Source of the DNA: Candidatus Flavonifractor merdavium
GTDB taxonomy: Bacteria > Bacillota > Clostridia > Oscillospirales > Oscillospiraceae
Assembly (NCBI GenBank): GCA_019119335.1
Contig: DWXF01000002.1
Coordinates: forward strand, 1-42,592
DNA: 42,592 nt
Direction of reading: 5' to 3'
The translations under genes were made by a program, and so were the position numbers. Positions 1 to 6,344 of the stretch are shown here, one piece after another. Positions within the stretch are counted from its first letter, which is position 1. Every line of letters begins with the position of its first letter. Below the pieces are notes generated by a model. The model was not told the origin of the DNA, searched no databases, and worked only from the letters and a program-made list of their open reading frames with translations.

Positions 1-412
1 CGGCCTGCTCAGCAGTCAGGGTGCCGGTGGGGTTGAACTTGCCGGCGCCGTCGCCATTGATAATGCCCATGCTGGTGCAGTACTCAATGTACTTCTCGGA
101 CCAGATGCCCTTGATGTCGGAGTAGGTGGGGGTCACCTTGGTGCCCACCACGGGCTCGACACCGCCGTTCATCACAAAGGAAATGACCTTGGCCATCTCC
201 TCGCGGGTCAGGGTGCCATTGGGATCGAAATAGCTGCCGTCGTTCTTGCCGCTGATGACGTTCAGAGCCACCATGACTTCGACAGCCTCAGAGTGCTTGA
301 TTTCATCCTTGTCGGTGAAATCCTTGGAAGCCGCGCCAGCGCTCACTACCATCATGCCCATCAGCATGAGAGCAGCCAGAGCCAGACTCAGCGTCCGCTT
401 GAGGTTTCTCAT
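1..412 (-). CDS. SLH-domain secreted protein, N-terminal part (cut by left edge)
   Basis: The gene runs off the left edge; 137 residues are visible. A basic N-terminus (MRNLKR) and a hydrophobic stretch ending near SAGAA form a signal peptide, so the product is exported. Two S-layer homology repeats follow: one at about residues 29-78 (ends SGKNDGSYFDPNGTLTREEM), a second from about 102 (YSDIKGIWSEKYIEYC, then GDGAGKFNPTGTLTAEQ). SLH repeats bind pyruvylated secondary wall polymer and anchor proteins to the cell surface. The ATG at 410-412 has a clear GAAGGAGGAA site just upstream. The C-terminal effector part lies outside the window, so its role cannot be told; a major S-layer protein or a surface enzyme are both possible. 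Confidence 0.85.
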   Translation of the reverse strand, partial: MRNLKRTLSLALAALMLMGMMVVSAGAASKDFTDKDEIKHSEAVEVMVALNVISGKNDGSYFDPNGTLTREEMAKVISFVMNGGVEPVVGTKVTPTYSDIKGIWSEKYIEYCTSMGIINGDGAGKFNPTGTLTAEQA

Positions 413-473
413 CGGAAATTCCTCCTTCTTAAAATTTGTTCATTTAGGAGAGGAGACCTCTTATTTCCAAACA

Positions 474-512
474 GTAAAAAACCTCTGAGCCGCAAGTGGT
501 TCAGAGGTTTCA
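474..512 (-). terminator. Hairpin with T-run upstream of the SLH gene
   Basis: A 13-bp stem (AAACCTCTGAGCC pairing with GGTTCAGAGGTTT, one G-U) is followed on the minus strand by TTTTTT. It lies about 60 bases before the start of the SLH gene and reads in the same direction. It could stop antisense transcripts coming from the integrase region, or be an attenuator in the SLH leader. Confidence 0.6.
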
Positions 513-561
513 GGTAGCCATTTTGGTCGCCTGCACGTCTGTGCACAGGCCAAGAAAAAAC

Positions 562-590
562 TTGACGGAGCGGAAACGGGCTGACAGAAT
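562..590 (+). promoter_or_regulatory. Sigma-A type promoter for the integrase
   Basis: TTGACG at 562-567, a 17-base spacer and CAGAAT at 585-590. A small hairpin (GCCTGCAC...GTGCACAGGC, 529-551) sits just upstream. The gene start lies about 45 bases downstream. Confidence 0.6.
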
Positions 591-635
591 AGTACTGCTT
601 TCCAACAACCGCAGAGAAAGAAAGGAAGGTACCCC

Positions 636-1784
636 ATGGCAAGAAAACGCATTGAAAGGAATCTGGCATTTGATGAGGAAAAGGGTCTGTACTATGCCTG
701 CTTTGATTATGGGCGGGACGGTACCGGCCGCCGGGTCCGGCAGACCAAATGCTTTCGGGATCGAACGGCGGCTCAGGAGGCCCTGTGCCAGTTTGAATTA
801 AAGCGGCTGCGGCGGCAGCTGCAGCTCCCCTCCCGGCTTACGGTGGGGGAGTGGCTGGACTACTGGCTGGAGCAGATTATCCGCCCCAACCGGGAGGACA
901 CCACCTACTACTGCTACCGGGGCATGGCCCGCAACCACATCATTCCCGCCCTGGGCCAGGTTCCCCTGCAGCAGCTGGACCCCTACCGAATCCAGCGGTA
1001 TTACGGCGATATGCTCCAGCGCAAGGGCCTGGGGGCCAACACCGTGTATAAGCACCACATCCTCCTCCACACGGCCCTGAAGGCGGCCTTTCGCCAGGGG
1101 ATCCTGCCCGACAACCCGGTGGACCGGGTGGAGCCGCCCCGGCTGTGTTCGCCCCGGCAGTATTTCTACACCCCGGAGCAGCTGCGGACCCTGTTCCACG
1201 CCGTGGTGGGCACCCGCCTGGAGCTGGTAGTGAAGCTGGCGGGCTACCTGGGCCTGCGCCGCAGCGAGATCTGCGGGCTGCGCTGGGAGAACGTGGATCT
1301 GGAGCATAACCTGATCCACATCTGCACCGTCCGCACCACCGCCGGGGGCTCCGTGGTGCAGAAGCAGCCCAAAACCGCTCACTCCATTCGTAAGCTGGGC
1401 ATTGCCGGGCTGGACGACCTGGTGGGCCTTCTCATTCGGGAGCGGGAGCGTCAGGCGGCCTGCTGCCGTATGGAGCGGGGCTGGACAGACAGCGGCTATG
1501 TGATCGTACGGGAGGATGGAAAACCCTATGATCCCAACCGGGTTACCGGCGCCTTCCACCAGTTCATCCAGGAGCAGGGCCTGCCGCCCATCACCATCCA
1601 CGGCCTGCGCCACACCTTCGCCAGCCTGGCCAACAGCGCCCGGATCCCGCTGCTGGACATCGGCAAAACGCTGGGCCACAAAGACTGTACCATTACCGGC
1701 CGGGTGTACACCCACATCTTTGACCAGACCCACCAGGAGGTGCTGAACACCGTGGCCGCCTGCATCGCGGCCAAAGCCATGTAA
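636..1784 (+). CDS. Tyrosine-type site-specific integrase
   Basis: This 382-residue protein has the layout of a phage/ICE integrase: an N-terminal AP2-like arm-binding part (about 1-65), a SAM-like core-binding domain (about 68-160) and a C-terminal catalytic domain (about 175-375). The catalytic set is visible: Arg208 in GLRRSE, a Lys in the QKQPKT hairpin near 246, His322 and Arg325 in IHGLRH, His348 in LGHKD and nucleophile Tyr358 in RVYTHIF. It cuts and rejoins DNA through a 3'-phosphotyrosine. The ATG at 636 follows GAAAGGAAGG. No excisionase or repressor is next to it; the facing neighbours are a phage-like lysis cassette, so it is probably what remains of a prophage or other integrative element. 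It looks intact. I found no attachment-site repeats. Confidence 0.93.
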   Translation: MARKRIERNLAFDEEKGLYYACFDYGRDGTGRRVRQTKCFRDRTAAQEALCQFELKRLRRQLQLPSRLTVGEWLDYWLEQIIRPNREDTTYYCYRGMARNHIIPALGQVPLQQLDPYRIQRYYGDMLQRKGLGANTVYKHHILLHTALKAAFRQGILPDNPVDRVEPPRLCSPRQYFYTPEQLRTLFHAVVGTRLELVVKLAGYLGLRRSEICGLRWENVDLEHNLIHICTVRTTAGGSVVQKQPKTAHSIRKLGIAGLDDLVGLLIRERERQAACCRMERGWTDSGYVIVREDGKPYDPNRVTGAFHQFIQEQGLPPITIHGLRHTFASLANSARIPLLDIGKTLGHKDCTITGRVYTHIFDQTHQEVLNTVAACIAAKAM

Positions 1785-1824
1785 AAAAAGGGAGCCTGCC
1801 CCACGGGGCAGACTCCCTTTTTCG
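1784..1824. terminator. Bidirectional terminator between integrase and lysis cassette
   Basis: AAAAAAAGGGAG and CTCCCTTTTT flank a GC stem (CTGCCCC/GGGGCAG) with a small internal mismatch. A-run and T-run on either side let it serve both convergent units. Confidence 0.85.
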
Positions 1825-1836
1825 GATCCCTGTGCC

Positions 1837-2025
1837 TTACTCTCCCTTGCTGCTGGCAGCCTTCTGGCTCTGCGTGCCGAAATAGAAGGCGATGATCACG
1901 GTGAACACCGTGAGGAACTGGTCCACCTGCACCTTGCCGACCACGGCCAGATAGGCGAATACCAGGGTAAGGGTGATGGTCACGATGCTCTTGACATCAA
2001 TGAGCTTGGTCAGCCGCTGCAGCAC
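1837..2025 (-). CDS. Small holin-like membrane protein
   Basis: A 62-residue protein starting at GTG 2023-2025, chosen because AAGGGGGTG lies 7-9 bases upstream; a longer reading from ATG 2073 has no such site and would overlap the endolysin gene more deeply. It has two hydrophobic segments (about 13-30, IVTITLTLVFAYLAVVG, and 34-50, FLTVFTVIIAFYFGT) and a short polar C-terminus (SQKAASSKGE). Size, topology and position directly behind an endolysin gene (29-base overlap) fit a phage holin, which would permeabilise the membrane so that the endolysin reaches the wall. There is no family signature I can name, so this is a call from context. Confidence 0.6.
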   Translation of the reverse strand: MLQRLTKLIDVKSIVTITLTLVFAYLAVVGKVQVDQFLTVFTVIIAFYFGTQSQKAASSKGE

Positions 2026-2674
2026 TGCCGGACACCCCCTTGTCGAAGAGGCCCAAGCGGTCCAGCAGCACAATAGTCTGCAGATTGGGCTCGTATACGT
2101 TGACCTCGCCGGAGGCCGACTGCTGGATCACGCCCAGCCCCACAGCCTTCTTTACGCTGGGCTGCGCCCAGTCCGGCATGTCCTTAATCTGATGGTACAT
2201 AACCATATCTTCGTCCTCCTCTTCCTGATGGTCGGGCTGCGGGACCGTTTCCTGCTGCCGGTACAGCGGCATGGCGGGAGGATATTTGCCCGCCCGGACC
2301 ATGGCGCTGGTATAGGTTCCGCCGGCGCTCCACTGCAGATGGGGACGGTCAGGGAAGGATTTCCAGTCCCCGCCCCACTCAAAGCCCATCTCCTTGGCAA
2401 TGGCGGCCGCCTTGCTGAAAAAGGCCAGGTCGTCAAACTCGTGGCCCTTGACGTTCTTGCAGAAATCAAAGGCCAGACCGGCCTTGACGCTGTGAAAGCT
2501 GGGCACCTTGGCCTTGCTGGTGCCGTTGTTGTAGCAGTACATCTGGTACTCCTCGTCCCGTACCGTGCCGGTTACCAGCACTGCCAGCCCCGCCTGCTTG
2601 CACAGCTGCTGCCATAGCCTGCAGTTGGCTGCCACGTCGGAACGAAGGTCGTCGATATTACGACTGTTCAGCAT
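1997..2674 (-). CDS. Phage-type M15 peptidase (endolysin)
   Basis: A 225-residue M15 family (VanY/CwlK-like) peptidase. The zinc ligands are visible: His61 and Asp70 in FHSVKAGLAFD, and His112 in DRPHLQW. Such enzymes cut the L-Ala-D-Glu or D-Ala-D-Ala bonds of peptidoglycan stem peptides. There is no signal peptide, as expected for an endolysin released by a holin. After an acidic linker (about 150-157) the C-terminal 55 residues (KDMPDWAQPSVKKAVGLGVI...) resemble a single SLH-like or wall-binding repeat. ATG 2672-2674 is preferred over an upstream ATG at 2720-2722 because GGGAGGTG stands seven bases before it. It overlaps the end of the preceding gene by 17 bases and the holin-like gene by 29. 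Confidence 0.85.
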   Translation of the reverse strand: MLNSRNIDDLRSDVAANCRLWQQLCKQAGLAVLVTGTVRDEEYQMYCYNNGTSKAKVPSFHSVKAGLAFDFCKNVKGHEFDDLAFFSKAAAIAKEMGFEWGGDWKSFPDRPHLQWSAGGTYTSAMVRAGKYPPAMPLYRQQETVPQPDHQEEEDEDMVMYHQIKDMPDWAQPSVKKAVGLGVIQQSASGEVNVYEPNLQTIVLLDRLGLFDKGVSGSAAAADQAH

Positions 2675-3098
2675 TGGTATACACCTCCCACAAGTCAGTG
2701 TATGCGTCGGGTGCCCAAACATTTCCGTCTACCAACGAGCGGTACAGTGTGCCGTTATAGCTGACGATGTCGCCTTTCTGATAGGCGTCGTGGGCGCCGC
2801 TGGGCTGCTGCCACACCGGATAGCCCTGGCTGTCCAGACCCAGGGGTTCGTAAAGGGCGGGGGTGGAGGCGGGAGGCCATTCCACTGCGCTGGTGTGGGC
2901 CTGTACCACCCGGTAGAGCTGGGGATCCCCTACGTTGTTCACACCGCAGGTCAGATAGTCTCCTGCCTCATAGCTGCGGCCCACCTGATAGGGCGGAAAG
3001 ACGGCGGGGATCTCCAGCGCTTTCTCCTGCTCCAGAGAAGCGGCAAACAGCTGAAGGGCCCGGCGGAATTGGGCTGCTCGCTGTAACCGGTCACTCAT
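2658..3098 (-). CDS. Phage-associated protein with C-terminal chitin-binding type module (CBM5/12)
   Basis: A 146-residue protein. The first 40 residues are helical and charged. From about 41 to 92 there is a beta-rich part (YEAGDYLTCGVNNVGDPQLYRVVQ) and from about 103 a second, clearer CBM5/12-like repeat: AYQKGDIVSYNGTLYRSL, then GNVWAPDAYTDLWE. The aromatic residues of such modules bind chitin or related glycans. Proteins with this layout are common in tail/lysis regions of clostridial prophages. It lies directly upstream of the endolysin gene in the same orientation with overlap, so it probably is translated together with it. Its exact part (tail tip, wall binding) is not known. Confidence 0.7.
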   Translation of the reverse strand: MSDRLQRAAQFRRALQLFAASLEQEKALEIPAVFPPYQVGRSYEAGDYLTCGVNNVGDPQLYRVVQAHTSAVEWPPASTPALYEPLGLDSQGYPVWQQPSGAHDAYQKGDIVSYNGTLYRSLVDGNVWAPDAYTDLWEVYTNAEQS

Positions 3099-3363
3099 GC
3101 TCGCTCACCCCCAGCAACACGTCCAGAATTTCTGCCGCCTCCGGTTCCGGCTCCGGCGGCGCCGGGGGCTCCCCCGGCGTTACCCCTGTCAGTACGCCGT
3201 CCTGCAGCTCCAGCTGGCAGTAGCCCCGGCAGTCCCATACCGTCTGCTCCAATTCGGGCGGCACCGCCACCCAGCCCTCCAGCCAGCACTCCGTCCGGTG
3301 GCTCTGGCTCTGCAGGCCGTGGCCCCCATCCTCCCGGGCGGCCACCTCAATGATGGTCAGCAT
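3091..3363 (-). CDS. Small acidic phage-associated protein
   Basis: A 90-residue protein beginning MLTIIEVAAREDGG behind a perfect GAAAGGAGGAA site. The middle has WVAVPPEL and a Cys-Trp-rich beta pattern; the tail is a proline-glutamate run (PGEPPAPPEPEPE) ending in an amphipathic acidic helix. Short proteins of this build occur just before chitin-binding-module and lysis genes in prophages of gut Clostridia, but I cannot give it a function. Its end overlaps the next gene by eight bases, so it is the first gene of the four-gene cassette. No structural phage genes lie upstream of it. Confidence 0.65.
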   Translation of the reverse strand: MLTIIEVAAREDGGHGLQSQSHRTECWLEGWVAVPPELEQTVWDCRGYCQLELQDGVLTGVTPGEPPAPPEPEPEAAEILDVLLGVSEHE

Positions 3364-3383
3364 ATGTCGTTCCTCCTTTCCCG

Positions 3384-3406
3384 GGGCCCGCCCACAGGGC
3401 GGGCCG
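3384..3406 (-). other. GC hairpin before the lysis cassette
   Basis: GGCCCGCC and GGCGGGCC form an 8-bp stem about 20 bases upstream of the first cassette gene. It has no T-run, so it is not a clear terminator. The rest of 3364-3468 shows no promoter I trust. Confidence 0.4.
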
Positions 3407-3457
3407 TCTCACCATCGCCCGGTCTGAAGGAAATTCTTGCACGTTTTCATACAACAA

Positions 3458-3506
3458 ACAGAAAAACAGCTGCGGGCCCGTCCGAAGACGGGCCCGCAGC
3501 CGTTGT
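3458..3506 (-). terminator. Terminator after the SLH-M15 peptidase gene
   Basis: A 14-bp perfect stem (GCTGCGGGCCCGTC/GACGGGCCCGCAGC) with a CGAA loop; on the minus strand it is followed by TGTTTTTCTGTTT. It ends the transcript of the gene at 3650-5140 and separates it from the phage cassette. Confidence 0.8.
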
Positions 3507-3649
3507 TTGTGTGTGAACAGAGAGGTAAAAGAGAGAGTAGAGAGGAGGTTGGTTTGTCACTTCTTCCTGACATGTTTATCATACACGACCGCCCCTCTGC
3601 AATGGTGAACGGACTGTGAACAGAATATAAAAGCTTTGTGACGAAAGCC

Positions 3650-5140
3650 TTAACCTCCCATATAGGAGAAATGCATGTAATCGTGATAGCCTGTGGCGTC
3701 ATCGCTGCCATCGGCCCAGGCATCGCCGCCCCAGCTCCAGCCGTGCTCGGCAAAGATCCGCACCACCGAGCTCTCCGGGCTGATGGAGTAGGGGTTGCTG
3801 CCCGGCTGCCACAGGCTGCCCGCCAACACCTGACCCTCCCGGATTTGGTAGTTCTCATTGGCGTTGATGTCGATGGCGGTGCCGCAGTTGTGCTCTCCGG
3901 TGGCGGAGTCGCCCCGCCAGGAATAGCCGCCGATGTCGTGGATGGGGAACTGCTCCGGATCGTTGTAGATCTCGGTGAAGATGGCCTTCACGTCCTCGGC
4001 GATGGCGGCATGGACGGTCAGCGACATGGTGGAGCTCACCTTGACGCCGCCGGACAGCTTCCACACCGGGATGGTGACGGTGGTCATGGCCGCCTTGGCC
4101 TCCTCCTGATTGGCAAAGCGCCGTTTGGCGGCGTCGCCGAAGAGCAGCTGGCACTTGCGCTCGTTCTCGCCCTGGAATTTCAGCCAGAAATCCTGCTTGG
4201 CATAGTCCTCATAGCTGGCCAGGCCCTGCTCCACCTTGTCCCAGAAATCCGCCTCTTCCCGTTCTGCCTGGGTCATGGGCTGGTAGTACAGGGTATAGGT
4301 GCTGCAGGCGGAGCTGACCTCGCTTACCAGATTGTCCGACCAGCTGTAGTTGTAATACTTCAGCCCATCCGACTCCAGCTGGTAGGACAGGCTGGACAGG
4401 TAGGTGCCCACCTGGGCGGACATCTGCTGATCGGGCAGAATGGATTGGCCGGTCTGTGCATTTACAATACGGACTGTAATATTCTTTGGCGTATAACGCA
4501 GACAGGAATCAACAACCTCCAGCACCCGCATGACCAGCACGGTGCCGTCGCAGCGCTGGATGGAGTCGGTGCAGCCAAAGGAGCCGTCGCTCTTGCCGTT
4601 GATGATCCCCAGTTCGGCCAGTCCGGCCACCGCCTGCTGGTGGACAGTATCCATCTGGTACCAGTCGGAGAGGGCGGAGGGGTCCTGGGGCTCCTCCCAG
4701 GTGTACCACACGTCCCAGGCCTCCTCCGGCAGGGCGTTGTACAGCAGCACCGCCGCGTCCTGCCGGGAGATGGCGCTTCCCAAGCTGTCCATGGTGACGG
4801 GCAGGCCATCCTCCTGCCGGAGCAGGCCGGCCTGCTCCGCGGCGGCGTAGCCCGCCTGATCCCAGGCCAGACCGGAGGCGGCGGCGCTGGCGTAGGACTG
4901 GGGGGCAAAGGTGCGGGTGAGCATGGTCAGGAACTGCCCCCAGCTCATGGTGTCAGCGGGGGCCAGCTTTCCGTCGCTTACCCCCTGGATGACGCCCAGT
5001 TCGGCGGCCTCCATCATGGAGGAGTAGGCCCAGTGGCTGCTGGGCAGGTCGCTGTATCCGGCGGCCAGCGCTGGGACAGACAGGGCCAGAGTCAAGGCGC
5101 CGGCCAGCGCAAGACTTTGTACACGGTGTTTGACGGACAT
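3650..5140 (-). CDS. Secreted SLH-domain M15 D,D-carboxypeptidase-like protein
   Basis: A 496-residue exported protein. A signal peptide (about 1-27, ends VPALAA) is followed by SLH repeats: YSDLPSSHWAYSSMMEAAEL (29-), a second weaker one to about 145, and a third around 165-205 (VAGLAELGIINGKSDGSF). A middle region of about 180 residues has no clear family. The C-terminal 100 residues are an M15 (VanY-like) peptidase: His417 and Asp424 in HNCGTAIDIN and His490 in HDYMHFSY are the zinc ligands. It probably trims stem peptides of peptidoglycan while held at the wall by its SLH repeats. It has its own promoter and terminator, so it is a single-gene unit. The SLH repeats are degenerate, so anchoring is less certain than the catalytic call. 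Confidence 0.88.
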   Translation of the reverse strand: MSVKHRVQSLALAGALTLALSVPALAAGYSDLPSSHWAYSSMMEAAELGVIQGVSDGKLAPADTMSWGQFLTMLTRTFAPQSYASAAASGLAWDQAGYAAAEQAGLLRQEDGLPVTMDSLGSAISRQDAAVLLYNALPEEAWDVWYTWEEPQDPSALSDWYQMDTVHQQAVAGLAELGIINGKSDGSFGCTDSIQRCDGTVLVMRVLEVVDSCLRYTPKNITVRIVNAQTGQSILPDQQMSAQVGTYLSSLSYQLESDGLKYYNYSWSDNLVSEVSSACSTYTLYYQPMTQAEREEADFWDKVEQGLASYEDYAKQDFWLKFQGENERKCQLLFGDAAKRRFANQEEAKAAMTTVTIPVWKLSGGVKVSSTMSLTVHAAIAEDVKAIFTEIYNDPEQFPIHDIGGYSWRGDSATGEHNCGTAIDINANENYQIREGQVLAGSLWQPGSNPYSISPESSVVRIFAEHGWSWGGDAWADGSDDATGYHDYMHFSYMGG

Positions 5141-5181
5141 GGAAATGGTTCACACTCCTTCTTTCAATTCACTGCATTTAT

Positions 5182-5210
5182 TCTAGTACGGGAGAGACGA
5201 AAATGCAAGA
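5182..5210 (-). promoter_or_regulatory. Promoter of the SLH-M15 peptidase gene
   Basis: On the minus strand TTGCAT (5205-5210), a 17-base spacer and TAGAAT (5182-5187). It lies about 40 bases from the start codon, which has an AAGAAGGAG site. Confidence 0.75.
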
Positions 5211-5258
5211 AATGGAAGGAAAGAAGCGGAACTTTGTCGAATGGGAGGGATAGTGCGC

Positions 5259-5287
5259 TTTACAGACAGAGGAAAGGGCCGTATAAT
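5259..5287 (+). promoter_or_regulatory. Promoter of rlmA, which decides its start codon
   Basis: TTTACA (5259-5264), a 17-base spacer and TATAAT (5282-5287). The -10 box runs into an in-frame ATG at 5286, so a transcript from here would begin near 5294 and could not use that ATG; translation must start at the next one, 5313. Confidence 0.75.
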
Positions 5288-5312
5288 GAGCAAAACGGAA
5301 GGGGTGTGGAAT

Positions 5313-6143
5313 ATGGAGGCAAGCGGGAGCCTGCTGTGCTGTCCCATCTGCGGGAAGGGACTGAGCCGGGAGGAGGGGCGGTATTTCTGTCCCGACGGCC
5401 ACAGCTATGACAGGGCCAGAGAGGGATATGTCCATCTGCTGCCCGCCAACCGGAAGCATGCCAAAGAGCCGGGGGACGACAAGGGAATGTCCGCCGCCCG
5501 GAACCGGTTTCTGTCGGGGGGCTATTATGCCCATCTGCTGGAGCGGCTGCAAGCCCTGGCGGTGGAGCGGACAGGGCCGGGGGCGGCGGTGCTGGACTCC
5601 GGCTGCGGGGAGGGATATTATACCCAGGGGGTGTGGCAGGCGCTGACCCAGGCGGGACACATGCCCCGACTGGCAGGGATTGACCTGTCCAGGCCCGCCA
5701 TCCGTCTGGCGGCCCGGCGGCTGCGGGCGGGGGAGTTCGCCGTGGCCTCTGCCTATCATCTGCCGGTGGGGACCCAGACGGTGGATCTCCTGCTCAACTG
5801 CTTTTCCCCCCTGGCACTGGAGGAGTTTCGGCGGGTGCTCCGCCCCGGCGGGACGTTTCTCTATGTGGTGCCGGGGGCGGACCACCTGTGGGAGCTGAAG
5901 CAGGTGCTCTACGACACGCCCTACCGCAACCAGGAAGAGGATATTCCCTATGAGGGCTTCACCTATGAGGCGGTGGTGCCGGTGGCTGGTAAGATGTGGG
6001 TGAGGGGAGAGGCCCTGCGGGACCTGTTCCAGATGACTCCTTATTATTGGAAGACGCCCAAAGCGGGTGCGGCTCGGCTGGCGGCGCTGGAGAGCCTGGA
6101 GATCACGGCGGACTTCCGTATCCATGTGTTCCGGCGGAGCTGA
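5313..6143 (+). CDS. rlmA: 23S rRNA (guanine-N1)-methyltransferase, RlmA family
   Basis: This 276-residue enzyme matches the RlmA family from end to end. An N-terminal zinc site is formed by Cys10, Cys13, Cys26 and His30 (CPIC...CPDGH). The next block (YVHLLPANRKHAKEPGDDKGM) is a family hallmark, followed by a Rossmann methyltransferase with SAM motif LDSGCGEGYYT and a C-terminal QMTPYYWK block. RlmA enzymes methylate N1 of a guanine in helix 35 of 23S rRNA (G745 in E. coli, G748 in TlrB-type enzymes), which affects tylosin/viomycin response. The start at 5313 has GGAAGGGG eight bases upstream and fits the promoter. Which of the two guanines is the target cannot be told from sequence. Confidence 0.92.
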   Translation: MEASGSLLCCPICGKGLSREEGRYFCPDGHSYDRAREGYVHLLPANRKHAKEPGDDKGMSAARNRFLSGGYYAHLLERLQALAVERTGPGAAVLDSGCGEGYYTQGVWQALTQAGHMPRLAGIDLSRPAIRLAARRLRAGEFAVASAYHLPVGTQTVDLLLNCFSPLALEEFRRVLRPGGTFLYVVPGADHLWELKQVLYDTPYRNQEEDIPYEGFTYEAVVPVAGKMWVRGEALRDLFQMTPYYWKTPKAGAARLAALESLEITADFRIHVFRRS

Positions 6144-6164
6144 GCGCCGGGATTCTCCTGCCCC

Positions 6165-6193
6165 TTGCGCAATGGGACGGGCTATGATATAGT
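6165..6193 (+). promoter_or_regulatory. Promoter of the DEAD-box helicase gene
   Basis: TTGCGC (6165-6170), 17-base spacer, TATAGT (6188-6193). It implies a leader of about 145 bases before the ATG at 6345. Confidence 0.65.
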
Positions 6194-6199
6194 ATTTGG

Positions 6200-6344
6200 G
6201 TAAAATCTGCCGGAAAAAGGTCCGGCGGTTGGATTTGAGGTCGCGCCCCGGTGAGCCGGCGGGCGTTTTGGGTACGAAAGGGAGTTTCGATGCCTGTGGG
6301 GACCTTGAATCAGGCAGAAGGAGACGAAAGGAAGTTTTGTACCC
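6200..6344 (+). promoter_or_regulatory. Structured 5' leader of the helicase gene
   Basis: The leader can form GCCGGA/TCCGGC (about 6205-6225) and GCCTG/CAGGC (about 6291-6315). A long-range pairing joins GGGTACGAAA (6270-6279) with TTTTGTACCC (6335-6344), which ends on the base before the start codon and encloses the ribosome-binding site (GGAG/GGAAG). This layout could control access to the start codon. Inference only. Confidence 0.4.

Noticed and set aside
409..669. Overlapping open frames around 400-670 on the minus strand
   Set aside because: They cover the hairpin and the integrase promoter, have no ribosome-binding sites and low-complexity, shifted composition.
1..3560. Attachment-site repeats (attL/attR) flanking the integrase and lysis cassette
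   Set aside because: I compared 412-636 with 3364-3650 and found only matches of about seven bases (such as TGCACGT); that is not enough to call a site. The other end may lie outside the window.
3638..5410. 590-codon plus-strand frame opposite the SLH-M15 peptidase gene
   Set aside because: It is antisense to a gene with signal peptide, SLH repeats and catalytic motifs; its product is a Gly/Val/His-rich shadow typical of GC-rich DNA.
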